NCBI RefSeq assembly: GCF_000767465.1
Contig: NZ_CP009291.1
Location: 2,708,501 to 2,772,500 of the forward strand
Direction of reading: 5' to 3'
Source of the DNA: Novosphingobium pentaromativorans US6-1
GTDB taxonomy: Bacteria; Pseudomonadota; Alphaproteobacteria; Sphingomonadales; Sphingomonadaceae
Length of the DNA stretch: 64,000 nucleotides
The position numbers were made by a program, and so were the translations under genes. Below the pieces are notes generated by a model. It was not told the DNA's origin. It did not search any database and saw only the letters and a list, made by a program, of their open reading frames with translations. This document shows positions 8,691 to 17,621 of the stretch, piece by piece (the stretch's first letter is position 1; every line of letters starts with the position of its first letter).

Positions 8691-9530
8691 TCAGTCCAGG
8701 AGAGTGATCGAGATACGGCGGTTGCGCGGGTCCTGCGGATTGTCGGGAATCAGCAGTTCCTTGTCGGCAACGCCTTCGATGCGCTTGAAGCGGTCTTCGG
8801 CGATGCCGTCACGCATCAGCGCCTGGCGGGTGGCTTCGGCGCGACCGGCCGAAAGCGACCAGTTGTTGCCGTAAGTGCCCGGCTTGTAGGGCAAGGCATC
8901 GGTATGGCCGCGCAGCGTCAGCTGGCCGCCGTCGGTTCCGACCGCCTCCGCAATCGCCGAGATCAGCTCGACCGCATCCGGCGTCAGCACGGTGGTGCCG
9001 AGGCGGAACATCGAGAAGTCGGCATCGTCGACGAGGTCGATGCGTACGCCGATCGAGGTGTCGACGAGGCGGACTTGCTTGGCGAGCTTGCGCAGCCGTT
9101 CGGTGGAGCGCAGCTTTTCCTCGACCGATTGCTTGGCGCGGGCCGAGCGCTTGATCTTGGTGCCGCCCTCCTTGGGGCCGCCGGTCGCATCGCGCGGGAT
9201 CGTCATGGCCTGGGTGCCGGTCTGGCCCATGGCATGCGGATAATTGTCGACGTCGGTCAGCGACGAACCGCCGAGCAGGCCGTTGTTGGACCCGGCCGAG
9301 GACTCCTTGGTCTTGACCAGGGTCGGGGTGAAGTAGTCGGCAATGCCCTTGCGCTGCTTCTCGGTCGTGGCGCCCAGGATCCACAGCAGCAGGAAGAAAG
9401 CCATCATCGCGGTCACGAAGTCGGCATAGGCGACTTTCCAGGCCCCGCCGTGATGGCCGCCCTCGACCACAGTGATCTTCTTGACGATGATCGGTGGTGG
9501 CGGCTCGTTCTTGCCTCGCTTGGCGGCCAC
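8691..9530 (-). CDS. motB: Flagellar motor stator protein MotB
   Basis: MotB (279 residues) anchors the stator to peptidoglycan and forms the ion channel with MotA. The single transmembrane helix contains the essential channel aspartate in WKVAYADFVTAMMAFF near the N terminus. The C-terminal OmpA-like domain has LRGHTDALPY and NNWSLSAGRAEATRQAL, the peptidoglycan-binding signature. The start is one base after the motA stop. The plug and linker are about 100 residues with a basic patch (KIKRSARAKQS). Confidence 0.96.
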   Translation of the reverse strand: MAAKRGKNEPPPPIIVKKITVVEGGHHGGAWKVAYADFVTAMMAFFLLLWILGATTEKQRKGIADYFTPTLVKTKESSAGSNNGLLGGSSLTDVDNYPHAMGQTGTQAMTIPRDATGGPKEGGTKIKRSARAKQSVEEKLRSTERLRKLAKQVRLVDTSIGVRIDLVDDADFSMFRLGTTVLTPDAVELISAIAEAVGTDGGQLTLRGHTDALPYKPGTYGNNWSLSAGRAEATRQALMRDGIAEDRFKRIEGVADKELLIPDNPQDPRNRRISITLLD

Positions 9531-9531
9531 G

Positions 9532-10395
9532 TCAGCGTCCCCTCATCGCGTCGAGAAGTTCGGAAAGACCCGGGCGGAACGAATGACCGAGACCCGAGCG
9601 GGCCGATTCGACGACCAGCGGCTGCGGCCATCCGTGAAGGCTGGCGATGACTACCTGCTTGACGGCGTGGAAGATCTGCTCGTCTTCCTCGATCACCTGC
9701 TTGAGGCGGCCGGCCATCGGCGCAACGATGCCGTAGGCCAGCAACACGCCCATGAAGGTACCGACTAGCGCGGAGCCGATCATGCCGCCCAGAACCGAGG
9801 GCGGCTCGTCGATCGAGCCCATCGTCTTCACCACGCCGAGAACGGCGGCGACGATACCGAGCGCGGGCAGCGCGTCGGCGAGGGTCTGCAGCGCGTGCTG
9901 CGGCTCATGCAGTTCGTGGAAGTGCGTCTTCATGGCATTGTCCATGACGTCTTCGACCGCATGGACTTCCAGCGTGCCCGAGGAGACCACGATCAGCGTC
10001 AGGGTATCGCAGATCAGGTGGACCAGCGCGTCATTGGCAAGCAGGCGCGGGAACTCAGCGAAGAGCGAGGACGACTTGGGATCGTTGACGTGACTTTCGA
10101 GGGCCACGGGACCTTCGGTGCGCAGGATCTTCATCAGGCGCGTGGTCAGGATGATCGCGTCGATATGGTCCTGCTTGTTGTGCTTGGGGCCCTTGAAGAC
10201 CTTGGCCAGACCGCCGCCGAGCGCCTTGAGCTGGTGCATCGAGTTGCCGGTAACGATAGCGCCCACAGCGGCGCCGCCGATGATCAGCATCTCATGCGGG
10301 ATCGCGTGCATGACCGGTCCCAGCGCGCCGCCGGTGAGGGCGAAGCCGCCGAATACCATGACCAGCAAGATCACGACGCCGACGATTGCAAACAT
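9532..10395 (-). CDS. motA: Flagellar motor stator protein MotA
   Basis: MotA (287 residues) is the complete proton-type stator subunit. It has four transmembrane segments, a cytoplasmic loop with the charged LRTEGPVALESHVNDP region that meets FliG, and the conserved ADALPALGIVAAVLGVV and GTFMGVLLAYGIVAPMA helices. It is the first gene of a motAB pair 61 bases downstream of flgL, so it could be read from the flg operon. A second, reduced MotA-like protein is encoded at 18590. Confidence 0.96.
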   Translation of the reverse strand: MFAIVGVVILLVMVFGGFALTGGALGPVMHAIPHEMLIIGGAAVGAIVTGNSMHQLKALGGGLAKVFKGPKHNKQDHIDAIILTTRLMKILRTEGPVALESHVNDPKSSSLFAEFPRLLANDALVHLICDTLTLIVVSSGTLEVHAVEDVMDNAMKTHFHELHEPQHALQTLADALPALGIVAAVLGVVKTMGSIDEPPSVLGGMIGSALVGTFMGVLLAYGIVAPMAGRLKQVIEEDEQIFHAVKQVVIASLHGWPQPLVVESARSGLGHSFRPGLSELLDAMRGR

Positions 10396-10456
10396 GGTTG
10401 GAAGTCCCCCTGAAAAGTAGAAACCCGGTCCTGTCCCGATGGACCGGGGGCAAGCG

Positions 10457-11377
10457 TCAGCTCAGATTGTTGAACAGCGATAGATTGGCGAGCTTGGTGA
10501 AGCTGGCCTGGCTGGCTTCCAGCACCAGCAGCGCTTCCTGCAGCGATGCCGCGGTTGAGGCGATGTCGGTCGAGCCGATGTCGGCCTCTTCGGTGGAGCG
10601 CAGCTGCGAAAGGTTGGTACGGCGGTCGGCGGTCAGCTCGATCCAGGCAAGGCGGGTGCCGACCACGGTCTGTCCGGTCGTAAGCGAGTCGAGGCCGGCC
10701 TTGAGCGCTTCCAGACCGTCATTGGCGGCGCCGGCCGGATCGGCGGCTGCACCCTGAAGCGCCGCCCCGAGATTTTTCACGACCGACAACAGGTCCGTCG
10801 GCGTGCCGCCCACGGAGAAGTTGAGGAATTCCGGTCCGGTCAGCGAACGGGCTACCGTCTGGCCTTCGCCGAGCGGAAGGGTTCCCGAGGTGGTCGTGCC
10901 GACATAGACGGGATTGCCCGAGCCATCGAGCGCATAGGCGTCGCCGGAGCTTTCGCCGCCGAACAGGGCATGGCCGTTCGAATCGCGTGCATTGGCGAGC
11001 GTCATCAGGGTCGAATAGATCGAGTCCAGTTCGCGGCCGATGGAGGCGCGCTGGTCGCTTGAGATCGAATCGCTGGCCGCCTGGGTGGCGAGTTCCTGCG
11101 CACGGATCAGCGCATCCGACATGTCGGAAAGCGTGGCGTCGGCAAGCGTCAGGTCGGCATTGGCGCGCTGCGAGTTCGACTTGTCGATGTTGGAAAGCGA
11201 TTCCAACCGCGAGAGCGACCGCAGACGCGAGGCGGCGACCGGATCGTCGGACGAGCGCGAGAGCTTGTTGCCGCTGGAGAGCTGGCTTTGCAGGGTCTCG
11301 GTCTGTGCGCGCAAGTCCTTCAGATTGGTACGCGACCGTTCGAAGAAAGCGCTGGTGCTGGTGGAAACGATCGCCAT
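10457..11377 (-). CDS. flgL: Hook-filament junction protein FlgL
   Basis: FlgL (306 residues) joins FlgK to the flagellin filament. It has flagellin-like ends: an N-terminal helix with LRAQTETLQSQLSSGNKLSRSSDDPVAASRL (the SGxxxxxxxDDPxAA signature, residues about 25-50) and a C-terminal helix with QASFTKLANLSLFNNL. The start is 7 bases after the flgK stop, placing it in the same transcript. Confidence 0.95.
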   Translation of the reverse strand: MAIVSTSTSAFFERSRTNLKDLRAQTETLQSQLSSGNKLSRSSDDPVAASRLRSLSRLESLSNIDKSNSQRANADLTLADATLSDMSDALIRAQELATQAASDSISSDQRASIGRELDSIYSTLMTLANARDSNGHALFGGESSGDAYALDGSGNPVYVGTTTSGTLPLGEGQTVARSLTGPEFLNFSVGGTPTDLLSVVKNLGAALQGAAADPAGAANDGLEALKAGLDSLTTGQTVVGTRLAWIELTADRRTNLSQLRSTEEADIGSTDIASTAASLQEALLVLEASQASFTKLANLSLFNNLS

Positions 11378-11384
11378 GTCAGCC

Positions 11385-12722
11385 TCACCTGATGTTCAGG
11401 ATGGAATCGAAGATGTCGCTTGCGACCTGCATGACGCGGCCGTTGGCCTGGAAAGCCTGCTGGTAGCGCACGAGGCTCACCGCCTCCTCGTCGAGGTCGA
11501 CGCCGGCCTGCGCCTGGAGCGCGACCTTGGCGGTGCTTGCGATGGATTCCAGGGCGTCGCGCGTGACCGTGCGGCCGGCGACGGCGCTGGAAATGGTGAA
11601 AAGCAGGGTGTCCATTTCGCCGGCCGGATCGGCGGTGGCGAGGTCGTTGCGCAGGGCGGTCAGGTTGCCGGGGTCGCGGCTGTTCGCTGCCGATCCCGCA
11701 GGGGCCGTCGCGATCGCGCTGCCATTGGTGGCGATCATCGCCATGTCGCCGGCGCCGGTGCCCGAAAACAGCGGCTGGCCGGCATTGCCGTTGAGGTCGG
11801 CGCCATTGGCCTGTGCGGTGTTGACGACGTCGACGATCTTGGCGGCCAGCGTGTCGAGCTGGCCGCGGGTGTCGGCCAGCTGGGTGAGGGCCTGGCTCCG
11901 CCCGGCGAGCGCGCCCGAGCTGATCGAGGCGGCCGCGCCGTCCAGAGTAAAGGATATGGTGCCATCGGCGGCTGTAGCCATTGCCAGCGTCGCCGTGGTT
12001 CCGCCCGAGACCAGCGTCTGCCCGGCCGTGCCGCCGATGGTGACGCTGACGGTCTTGTCCGGATTGTAGCTGGCGTTGACGTTGGCGACCTTGCTCATCT
12101 GTTCGAGCAGCGAGTCGCGCTGGTCGAGCAGCGTTGTCTGGTCGCTCGACTGGTCCGACGCGCGCGAGAGGCGCAGGTTGACGCGGGCCAGTTCGCCGGC
12201 GAGCCGGTTGACCTCGTCGACGCCGTCCTGGGCGTCGAACTGCAGGCCCTTGCCGACAGCATCGAGGCTGGACGACGCGACGTTGAAAGTTTCCGAAAGG
12301 GTCCGCCCCTGCTCCAGCACGGCGGCGCGCAGCGAACCGTCGGTGGGGTCGGACAGAAGCTGCTGCAGGCTGCCTTCGAAGGCAACGATGGCATCGTAGA
12401 CGCCGGTCTGCTCGACGGAACTCTCGATGTTTTCCAGGCCCTGGACTTCCGCGCTCGCGCGGGCGGCATCGGCGCCGGTGCGGCGCACTTCGGCCTGGCG
12501 GAAGACGTCGGCATTGCGCACGACCCCGTTGACCCGAACGCCTGCGAGGTTGACCGCCGTCGGGGCCGAGCTGACCGAGTTCGCAGAGAGTTCGGACACG
12601 CTGATCGTGCGGCGGACATAGCCCTCCGACGATGCGTTGGCGATGTTCTGCGCGGTCAGGTCCAGCGCGGTGCGGGCAGCCGCAGCGCCGGACTTGGCAA
12701 TCGAGAGGAGGTCTGCGGCCAT
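11385..12722 (-). CDS. flgK: Hook-associated protein FlgK
   Basis: FlgK (445 residues) is the first hook-filament junction protein. The N terminus has the rod/hook-family ALDLTAQNIANASSEGYVRR motif. A coiled D1 segment (LLDQRDSLLEQMSKVANV) follows, and the C terminus ends VSLVRYQQAFQANGRVMQVASDIFDSIL, the standard FlgK/FlgE closing helix. The length is on the short side for the family. It lies 3 bases after the flgJ stop. Confidence 0.95.
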   Translation of the reverse strand: MAADLLSIAKSGAAAARTALDLTAQNIANASSEGYVRRTISVSELSANSVSSAPTAVNLAGVRVNGVVRNADVFRQAEVRRTGADAARASAEVQGLENIESSVEQTGVYDAIVAFEGSLQQLLSDPTDGSLRAAVLEQGRTLSETFNVASSSLDAVGKGLQFDAQDGVDEVNRLAGELARVNLRLSRASDQSSDQTTLLDQRDSLLEQMSKVANVNASYNPDKTVSVTIGGTAGQTLVSGGTTATLAMATAADGTISFTLDGAAASISSGALAGRSQALTQLADTRGQLDTLAAKIVDVVNTAQANGADLNGNAGQPLFSGTGAGDMAMIATNGSAIATAPAGSAANSRDPGNLTALRNDLATADPAGEMDTLLFTISSAVAGRTVTRDALESIASTAKVALQAQAGVDLDEEAVSLVRYQQAFQANGRVMQVASDIFDSILNIR

Positions 12723-12725
12723 GGT

Positions 12726-13061
12726 TTACCTTTGCGCCTTTTCTTGCGCCGTGACGTCGGCTTCTGGCGTGGTCTCTGCAGGCAAGAACCGTGCCATCTG
12801 CGCCTCGATGATAGAGGCCATGCCGAGCGTGCCGGATTCGGCGGTGACATCGGCGAAGTGCTCGTCCTGAAGCTGGCGAAAGGTGTCCATTGCCTGGCTG
12901 CCGAACACGTCCTCGCCGCCAAAGTCGGTCTTGCGGGCGGCGGCCAGCATCTGGCGCACGAAGATGGCTTCGAACTGCTTGGCCGTCGTGTGCAGCTTCT
13001 CGCGGTCGCTGCCCTGCGCGTTGACGGTCAGGCCCGGGGTGGAAGGCAGGATGACACTCAT
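12726..13061 (-). CDS. flgJ: Rod-capping protein FlgJ, N-terminal domain only
   Basis: At 111 residues this carries only the rod-binding domain, with TTAKQFEAIFVRQMLAAAR and MDTFRQLQDEHFA. The muramidase domain fused to it in enterobacteria is absent. A separate lytic transglycosylase at 21185 probably supplies that activity. The start overlaps the flgI stop by four bases. Confidence 0.9.
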   Translation of the reverse strand: MSVILPSTPGLTVNAQGSDREKLHTTAKQFEAIFVRQMLAAARKTDFGGEDVFGSQAMDTFRQLQDEHFADVTAESGTLGMASIIEAQMARFLPAETTPEADVTAQEKAQR

Positions 13062-14158
13062 ATCACCACCATCTCGGCCTTGAGCGCGCCGGCCTGCTTG
13101 AGCGCCTCGAGGATCGCCACGAGGTCGGACGGGGTGACGCCCAGCATGTTGAGGGCATCGACGACCGAGGACAGCGAGGCGCCGGGCCTGAACATCGCGA
13201 CCGAACGCTTTTCCTCGTCGGTCGTAATCGTGCTGTTTTGCTCGACGGCGGTCTGGCCGCGGCTGAACGGCGCGGGCTGGACGACGGTCGGGTCTTCGTC
13301 GACGCGCACGGTCAGCTTGCCGTGGCTGATCGCGGCAGGCGAGAGGCGCACCGCATTGTTGATCACGACGGTCCCGGTGCGGCTGTTGACGATGACGCGT
13401 GCGGCGGTTTCTGCCGGTTCGACTTCGATCATCTCGATCGCGGCCATGACGCTGGCCCGGGTGTCGGGCTGCGGCGGCAGGCGCAGGGCGAGGGTGACGC
13501 CGTCTTCGACCGAGGCAGTGCCCGGCAGGCGGCGGTTGATCGCGTCGCGCACGCGCGAGGCCGTGAGGAAGTCGGCGTTGAACAGGTTCCAGCGCAGCAG
13601 GGGATCGCTGTCGAAGCCGGTGGCGACCGCACGTTCGACGCTGGCGCCATCGGCGATGCGGCCCACGGTCGGAATGTTGACAGTGACGTTCGAGCCGTCC
13701 TTGCCCGAAATGCCGAGCCCGCCGACCGCCAGGTTGCCCTGGGCCATCGCGTAGATCTGGCCGTCCGCGCCGTAGAGCGGGGTCATGATCAGCGCGCCGC
13801 CGCGCAGCGACTTGGCCTTGCCGATTGTCGAGACGGTCACGTCGATGCGCTGGCCCGGCTTGGCGAAGGCAGGCAGGTCGGCCGTGATCATCACTGCGGC
13901 GGCATTCTTGAGACCGGGCGAGACGCCGGGCGGCAGGGTCAGGCCCATGCGGCCCGAAACGCCCTTCATCGCCTGCGTCAGGTATTCCAGGTTGTCGTCG
14001 CCGGTGCCGGGCAGGCCGACGACGATGCCGTAGCCGGTCAGCTGGTTGGAGCGCACGCCCTGGAACTGGCCGAGGTCGCGTACGCGTTCGGCGCTGGCGA
14101 TGCCCGGGGTCAGCGCGGTCATCGCTGCGGCGAGGACGAGCAGGATTTTGCGGATCAT
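13058..14158 (-). CDS. flgI: Flagellar P-ring protein FlgI
   Basis: FlgI (366 residues from the ATG at 14158) forms the periplasmic P ring. A signal peptide ending TPGIASA is followed by ERVRDLGQFQGVRSNQLTGYGIVVGL, the strongly conserved family start. The rest is full length and ends in the typical LVAILEALKQAGAL. Reading farther upstream would run into flgH and give a non-family N terminus. It lies 11 bases after flgH. Confidence 0.97.
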   Translation of the reverse strand: MIRKILLVLAAAMTALTPGIASAERVRDLGQFQGVRSNQLTGYGIVVGLPGTGDDNLEYLTQAMKGVSGRMGLTLPPGVSPGLKNAAAVMITADLPAFAKPGQRIDVTVSTIGKAKSLRGGALIMTPLYGADGQIYAMAQGNLAVGGLGISGKDGSNVTVNIPTVGRIADGASVERAVATGFDSDPLLRWNLFNADFLTASRVRDAINRRLPGTASVEDGVTLALRLPPQPDTRASVMAAIEMIEVEPAETAARVIVNSRTGTVVINNAVRLSPAAISHGKLTVRVDEDPTVVQPAPFSRGQTAVEQNSTITTDEEKRSVAMFRPGASLSSVVDALNMLGVTPSDLVAILEALKQAGALKAEMVVI

Positions 14159-14169
14159 CTCGGCCTCCC

Positions 14170-14859
14170 TCAGAACGGCGAAATCATGTTGAAGAACTTG
14201 CCCAGCCAGCCCTGGCGGCTGGCACGCTGGAGCGAGCCCTTGCCCGAATATTCGATCTTCGCATCTGCCACGCGGCTGGAGAGGATCGAGTTTTCCTCGT
14301 CTACGTCGGCCAGGCGAACGATGCCGGAGAACCGGACCCATTCATCACCCTGGCTGAGCAGCATCTGCTTTTCCCCTTTGACCAGCGCGGTGCCGTTTGG
14401 CCGCACTTCGGCGATCGTGACGGAAAGCGTCGAGGCGAGCGAACTCGTCTGGGCCGCATTTCCCTGACCATTGAACGACGAAGAGCTGCTGGCTTTAAGC
14501 GCATCGGGATTTAAAAATGACAGCGGCCCGGCCGTGGGCGGGGTGATCGAGGCGCCTCCGCCCTTCTGGCTCTTGGAACTGACGGCCTTGGACGCCGTCG
14601 TTGTCTCGATCAGGACGATGGTCAGCGGATCGCCGATCCGGCGCGCACGGTTGCCTTCGTAAAGTGCGGCATAGCCGGTCGAGGCATTGAAGATGCCGCC
14701 GGTCGGCGCGCTTGGCGCTGCGGGCTGGGCCAGGGGCAAGGTCGGCTCGAAGCCCGAAGGCTTGTGCTTCTTGGCATAGGCCGGCGCGCCGCCGAGTGCC
14801 GCAAGGGCGGCGACTGTGGCGATGGCCGAAACGATGGTCTTGCGCGTCATGGCGATCAC
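14170..14859 (-). CDS. flgH: Flagellar L-ring protein FlgH without lipobox cysteine
   Basis: FlgH (229 residues) forms the outer-membrane L ring. The body is family-typical: YEGNRARRIGDPLTIVLIE, a Ser-rich stretch, and GDEWVRFSGIVRLADV. The end is RASRQGWLGKFFNMISPF. FlgH is usually a lipoprotein. Here the signal peptide ends ALGGAPAYA with no cysteine anywhere nearby, so type I processing is predicted. The frame opens with GTG overlapping the flgG stop; ATG at 14850 is an alternative that does not change the conclusion. Confidence 0.93.
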   Translation of the reverse strand: MIAMTRKTIVSAIATVAALAALGGAPAYAKKHKPSGFEPTLPLAQPAAPSAPTGGIFNASTGYAALYEGNRARRIGDPLTIVLIETTTASKAVSSKSQKGGGASITPPTAGPLSFLNPDALKASSSSSFNGQGNAAQTSSLASTLSVTIAEVRPNGTALVKGEKQMLLSQGDEWVRFSGIVRLADVDEENSILSSRVADAKIEYSGKGSLQRASRQGWLGKFFNMISPF

Positions 14860-15644
14860 AGCGTCTGGTTGGCGTTCTGCAACATCTGGTCGACCGCCGA
14901 GATCATCTTGGAGTTGATCTCGTAGGCGCGCTGGGTTTCGATCATGTCGACCAGCTCCTCGACGATGTTGACGTTGGAAGCCTCGAGCATCCCCTGCCGG
15001 ATCTGGCCGCGGCCGTTTTCGCCGGGCACGCCGATCTGCGCCGGGCCGCTGGCCGCGGTCTCGAGCATGAAGTTGTCCGAGGAAGCCTGCAGCCCGCCCG
15101 GGTTGGTGAAGCTGGCGACCGTGATCTGGCCGAGCTGCGTCGGGTCCGATTGGCCGGCGATCTGCGCCGAGACGGTGCCGTCGGTCGAGATGGTGATCGA
15201 CGTGGCGTTGTCGGGGACGGTGATCGAGGGCTGCAGCGCATAACCTTGCGAGGTCACCAGCTGGCCTTCGGACGAGCGGGTGAAGTTGCCCGCGCGGGTA
15301 TAGCCGAGCTGGCCGCCGGGAAGCTGGACCTGGAAATAACCGTCGCCGTCGAGCGCGAGGTCGAGGTTGTTGCCGGTCGTCTCCAGCGAGCCTTGCGTTT
15401 CCATGCGCGTGGTCGACTGGATGGCAACGCCGGTGCCCAGATTCAGGCCGGTGGCGTAAGTGGTCTCGGTCGAGGAGTCTGCCCCGGCCACGCGCGCGTC
15501 CTGGTAGGCCAGCGTCGCGAAGTTGGCGCGGTCGCGCTTGAACGCGGTGGTACCGACGTTGGCGAGGTTGTTGGCGATCACGCGCATGCGCTGGTCTTGG
15601 GCTTCGAGACCGGTGCGGGCGACCTGGAGTGCTGAGCTAGGCAT
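14856..15644 (-). CDS. flgG: Flagellar distal rod protein FlgG
   Basis: FlgG (262 residues) builds the distal rod. The N-terminal helix has RMRVIANNLANVGTTAFKRDRANF and the C-terminal helix EELVDMIETQRAYEINSKMISAVDQMLQ, both diagnostic. The FlgG-type GTGVAIQSTTRM and TGNNLDLALDGDGYFQV segments are present. The length is standard. It is 13 bases downstream of flgF. Confidence 0.97.
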   Translation of the reverse strand: MPSSALQVARTGLEAQDQRMRVIANNLANVGTTAFKRDRANFATLAYQDARVAGADSSTETTYATGLNLGTGVAIQSTTRMETQGSLETTGNNLDLALDGDGYFQVQLPGGQLGYTRAGNFTRSSEGQLVTSQGYALQPSITVPDNATSITISTDGTVSAQIAGQSDPTQLGQITVASFTNPGGLQASSDNFMLETAASGPAQIGVPGENGRGQIRQGMLEASNVNIVEELVDMIETQRAYEINSKMISAVDQMLQNANQTL

Positions 15645-15657
15645 GGTTTCTTACTCC

Positions 15658-16401
15658 TCAGGAATCGATGCGCATGAGACGCGCGCTGCCCTCGTCGAGC
15701 TGCTTGGCGGTGTCGACGAGTTTGGTACGCATGTCGAAAAGGCGCTGGGCCGAGATCATTTCGACCAGCACTTCGGACGCGTTGACGTTTGACTGTTCAA
15801 GGGCCTCGGGGGTCAGCCGGGCGTTCTCGTCGACCGGCAGGACGCCGCCGCCGCGTACGCGGAACTGGCCGGCGAGGTCCTTTTCGATCTGCGATCCGGT
15901 GGTGCTGACCAGCTTGAGGCGGTCGAGGCGGACCGGCGGGTCCTGGGGCGTCGCCGGGTCCTTGACCAGCACGCCGCCGTCGGGCGCGATGGTGACGATC
16001 GAACCGGGCGGGACCGTGACCGGGCCGTTGTCGCCCAGGACCGGCAGGCCCTCGCCGTTCTCGATCACGCCGGTGACCGAGACCGAGAGGTCGCCGCGGC
16101 GGGTATAGGCCTCGCCGCCGTCGTAGGCCTGGACCGCGAGCATGGCATCGCCGTCGAGCGCGACGTCGAGCGGATTGCCGGTCGAAGTGACCGAGCCTTC
16201 CTTCATCGATGCGCCGCGCACTTCGGTGCTGGTCATCGCGCGCGCTTCCAGCTGCGGGCCTTCCAGCGTCATCGGCGTCGCCTGGATGATTTCCTTGCGA
16301 AAGCCGATGGTCTGGGCATTGGCCATGTTGCTTGCGATCACGCGCTCGCGCGTCATCGAGGCATTCATGCCGGAAACGGCGGTATAGATCAGCCGGTCCA
16401 T
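15658..16401 (-). CDS. flgF: Flagellar proximal rod protein FlgF
   Basis: FlgF (247 residues) is a proximal rod subunit. It begins MDRLIYTAVSGMNASMTRE and contains NMANAQTIGFRKEI and STGNPLDVALDGDAMLAV, the rod-family body. The closing helix is SEVLVEMISAQRLFDMRTKL. Its order between flgE and flgG supports the assignment. A GGACCTGA-type ribosome site precedes the ATG. Confidence 0.94.
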   Translation of the reverse strand: MDRLIYTAVSGMNASMTRERVIASNMANAQTIGFRKEIIQATPMTLEGPQLEARAMTSTEVRGASMKEGSVTSTGNPLDVALDGDAMLAVQAYDGGEAYTRRGDLSVSVTGVIENGEGLPVLGDNGPVTVPPGSIVTIAPDGGVLVKDPATPQDPPVRLDRLKLVSTTGSQIEKDLAGQFRVRGGGVLPVDENARLTPEALEQSNVNASEVLVEMISAQRLFDMRTKLVDTAKQLDEGSARLMRIDS

Positions 16402-16438
16402 GGGATCAGGTCCTTGTCAGGGTTTGCTACTGCTGGCT

Positions 16439-17254
16439 TCAGGTCCGCAGGTTGATGACGGTCTGCGAGATCTGCGAGGCGGTATCGATGGCCTTGGCAT
16501 TGGCCTGGAAGTTGCGCTGCGCGGTGATCAGCGAAACCAGTTCCTCGGCGATGTCCACGTTCGAGCGCTCCAGTGAGCCCGACAGCATGGAGCCGTAGAG
16601 ACCCGTCTTGGGTTCGCCGTAGCTGGCGGCGCCGGAATTGCCGGTCGCAGTCCAGCTAGCGTTGCCCATCTGCTTCAGGCCGTTGGGGGCGAGAAACGAG
16701 GCAAGCGCAACGACGCCCACCGTGGTGTTGGAGCCGTCGGCATAAGTGGCGACGACCTCGCCCCTGTCGCCGATGGACACGCCCGCGAAGATCGAGCCGG
16801 CGGCATTGGTCTGCGGCAACTGCGCATCCTGGAGGGTCGTGGTCGAAGTGACGGTGCCGGTTGCGTCGACCGGGAAGACCTGGACGCGCGAGCCCTGCGC
16901 GTTCTTGATGAAGCCCTGACCGTCGATGGAGAACGAACCGGCGCGGGTATATTCCGTCTGGCCCGAAGTCGGCGAAACGACCGTGAAGAAGCCGTCGCCG
17001 TTGATCACGACATCGAGCGCGTTGCCGGTCTGGTCGATCGGGCCGAGCGAGAAGTTCTGCTTCACCGCCGCGACGCGCGCGCCGATGCCCACGGTCGTCG
17101 AGGAGTCGGAGAAGACCGAGTTGGTGACGATGTCCGCGAAGGCTGTGTCGCTCTTCTTGAAGCCGCCGGTTTCCGCGTTGGCGATGTTGTTCGAGATGAC
17201 GTTGAGGTCGGTCTGGGCGTTCTTGAGGCCGGTAAGCGAAGTGTAGAAAGACAT
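16439..17254 (-). CDS. flgE: Flagellar hook protein FlgE, short form
   Basis: FlgE (271 residues) polymerises into the hook. The N-terminal signature DLNVISNNIANAETGGFKKSDTAF and C-terminal EELVSLITAQRNFQANAKAIDT are intact, as is TGNALDVVINGDGFFTV. It is much shorter than the roughly 400-residue enterobacterial FlgE, so the outer surface domains are reduced. The gene sits between flgD and flgF. A 25-base gap separates it from flgD. Confidence 0.93.
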   Translation of the reverse strand: MSFYTSLTGLKNAQTDLNVISNNIANAETGGFKKSDTAFADIVTNSVFSDSSTTVGIGARVAAVKQNFSLGPIDQTGNALDVVINGDGFFTVVSPTSGQTEYTRAGSFSIDGQGFIKNAQGSRVQVFPVDATGTVTSTTTLQDAQLPQTNAAGSIFAGVSIGDRGEVVATYADGSNTTVGVVALASFLAPNGLKQMGNASWTATGNSGAASYGEPKTGLYGSMLSGSLERSNVDIAEELVSLITAQRNFQANAKAIDTASQISQTVINLRT

Positions 17255-17279
17255 GGCGTTGGTCTCCTGGAATGCAGTG

Positions 17280-17621
17280 TCAGGCGCTGGTCGAGCTGTC
17301 GGTCGCCTGCGAAGCGGCTACTTGCTGTGCGAGCGAGGTCAGGGCCTCGTTGGTCGAAGTCTGGGCCGTCACGAGTGTGTCGAGCTTCGAGGAAATCGTG
17401 CTCAGCGTGTCGGACATCTCGGTCGTGCTCGAGAGCTGCGAGAACTGCGCCATCTGCGCGAGCATTTCCTTCTGGTCGACCGGGTTGGTCGGATCCTGCT
17501 GCTGCATCTGCGCGAGCATCAGCTTGAGGAAATCGCCGGAATTGAGCGAAGCGAGCGAATTCTTGTTGGTCGACGAGGTGCTCGTCGACGCGCTTGTCGA
17601 ATTTACGGAACTGACGGTCAT
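17280..17621 (-). CDS. flgD: Hook-capping scaffold FlgD, core domain only
   Basis: FlgD (113 residues) caps the growing hook. The conserved N-terminal core is clear: NSGDFLKLMLAQMQQQDPTNP followed by DQKEMLAQMAQFSQLSS. The Tudor and FnIII-like C-terminal domains seen in the roughly 230-residue enterobacterial form are missing; the protein ends in a Ser/Thr/Ala-rich tail. No frameshift is visible that would restore them, because flgE begins 25 bases later. The start overlaps the flgC stop. Confidence 0.9.
   Translation of the reverse strand: MTVSSVNSTSASTSTSSTNKNSLASLNSGDFLKLMLAQMQQQDPTNPVDQKEMLAQMAQFSQLSSTTEMSDTLSTISSKLDTLVTAQTSTNEALTSLAQQVAASQATDSSTSA

Noticed and set aside
11040..13754. 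A 904-codon open frame on the plus strand
   Set aside because: It is antisense to flgK, flgJ and flgI, has low-complexity Arg/Ala-rich composition and no domain. GC-rich DNA commonly gives such shadows.
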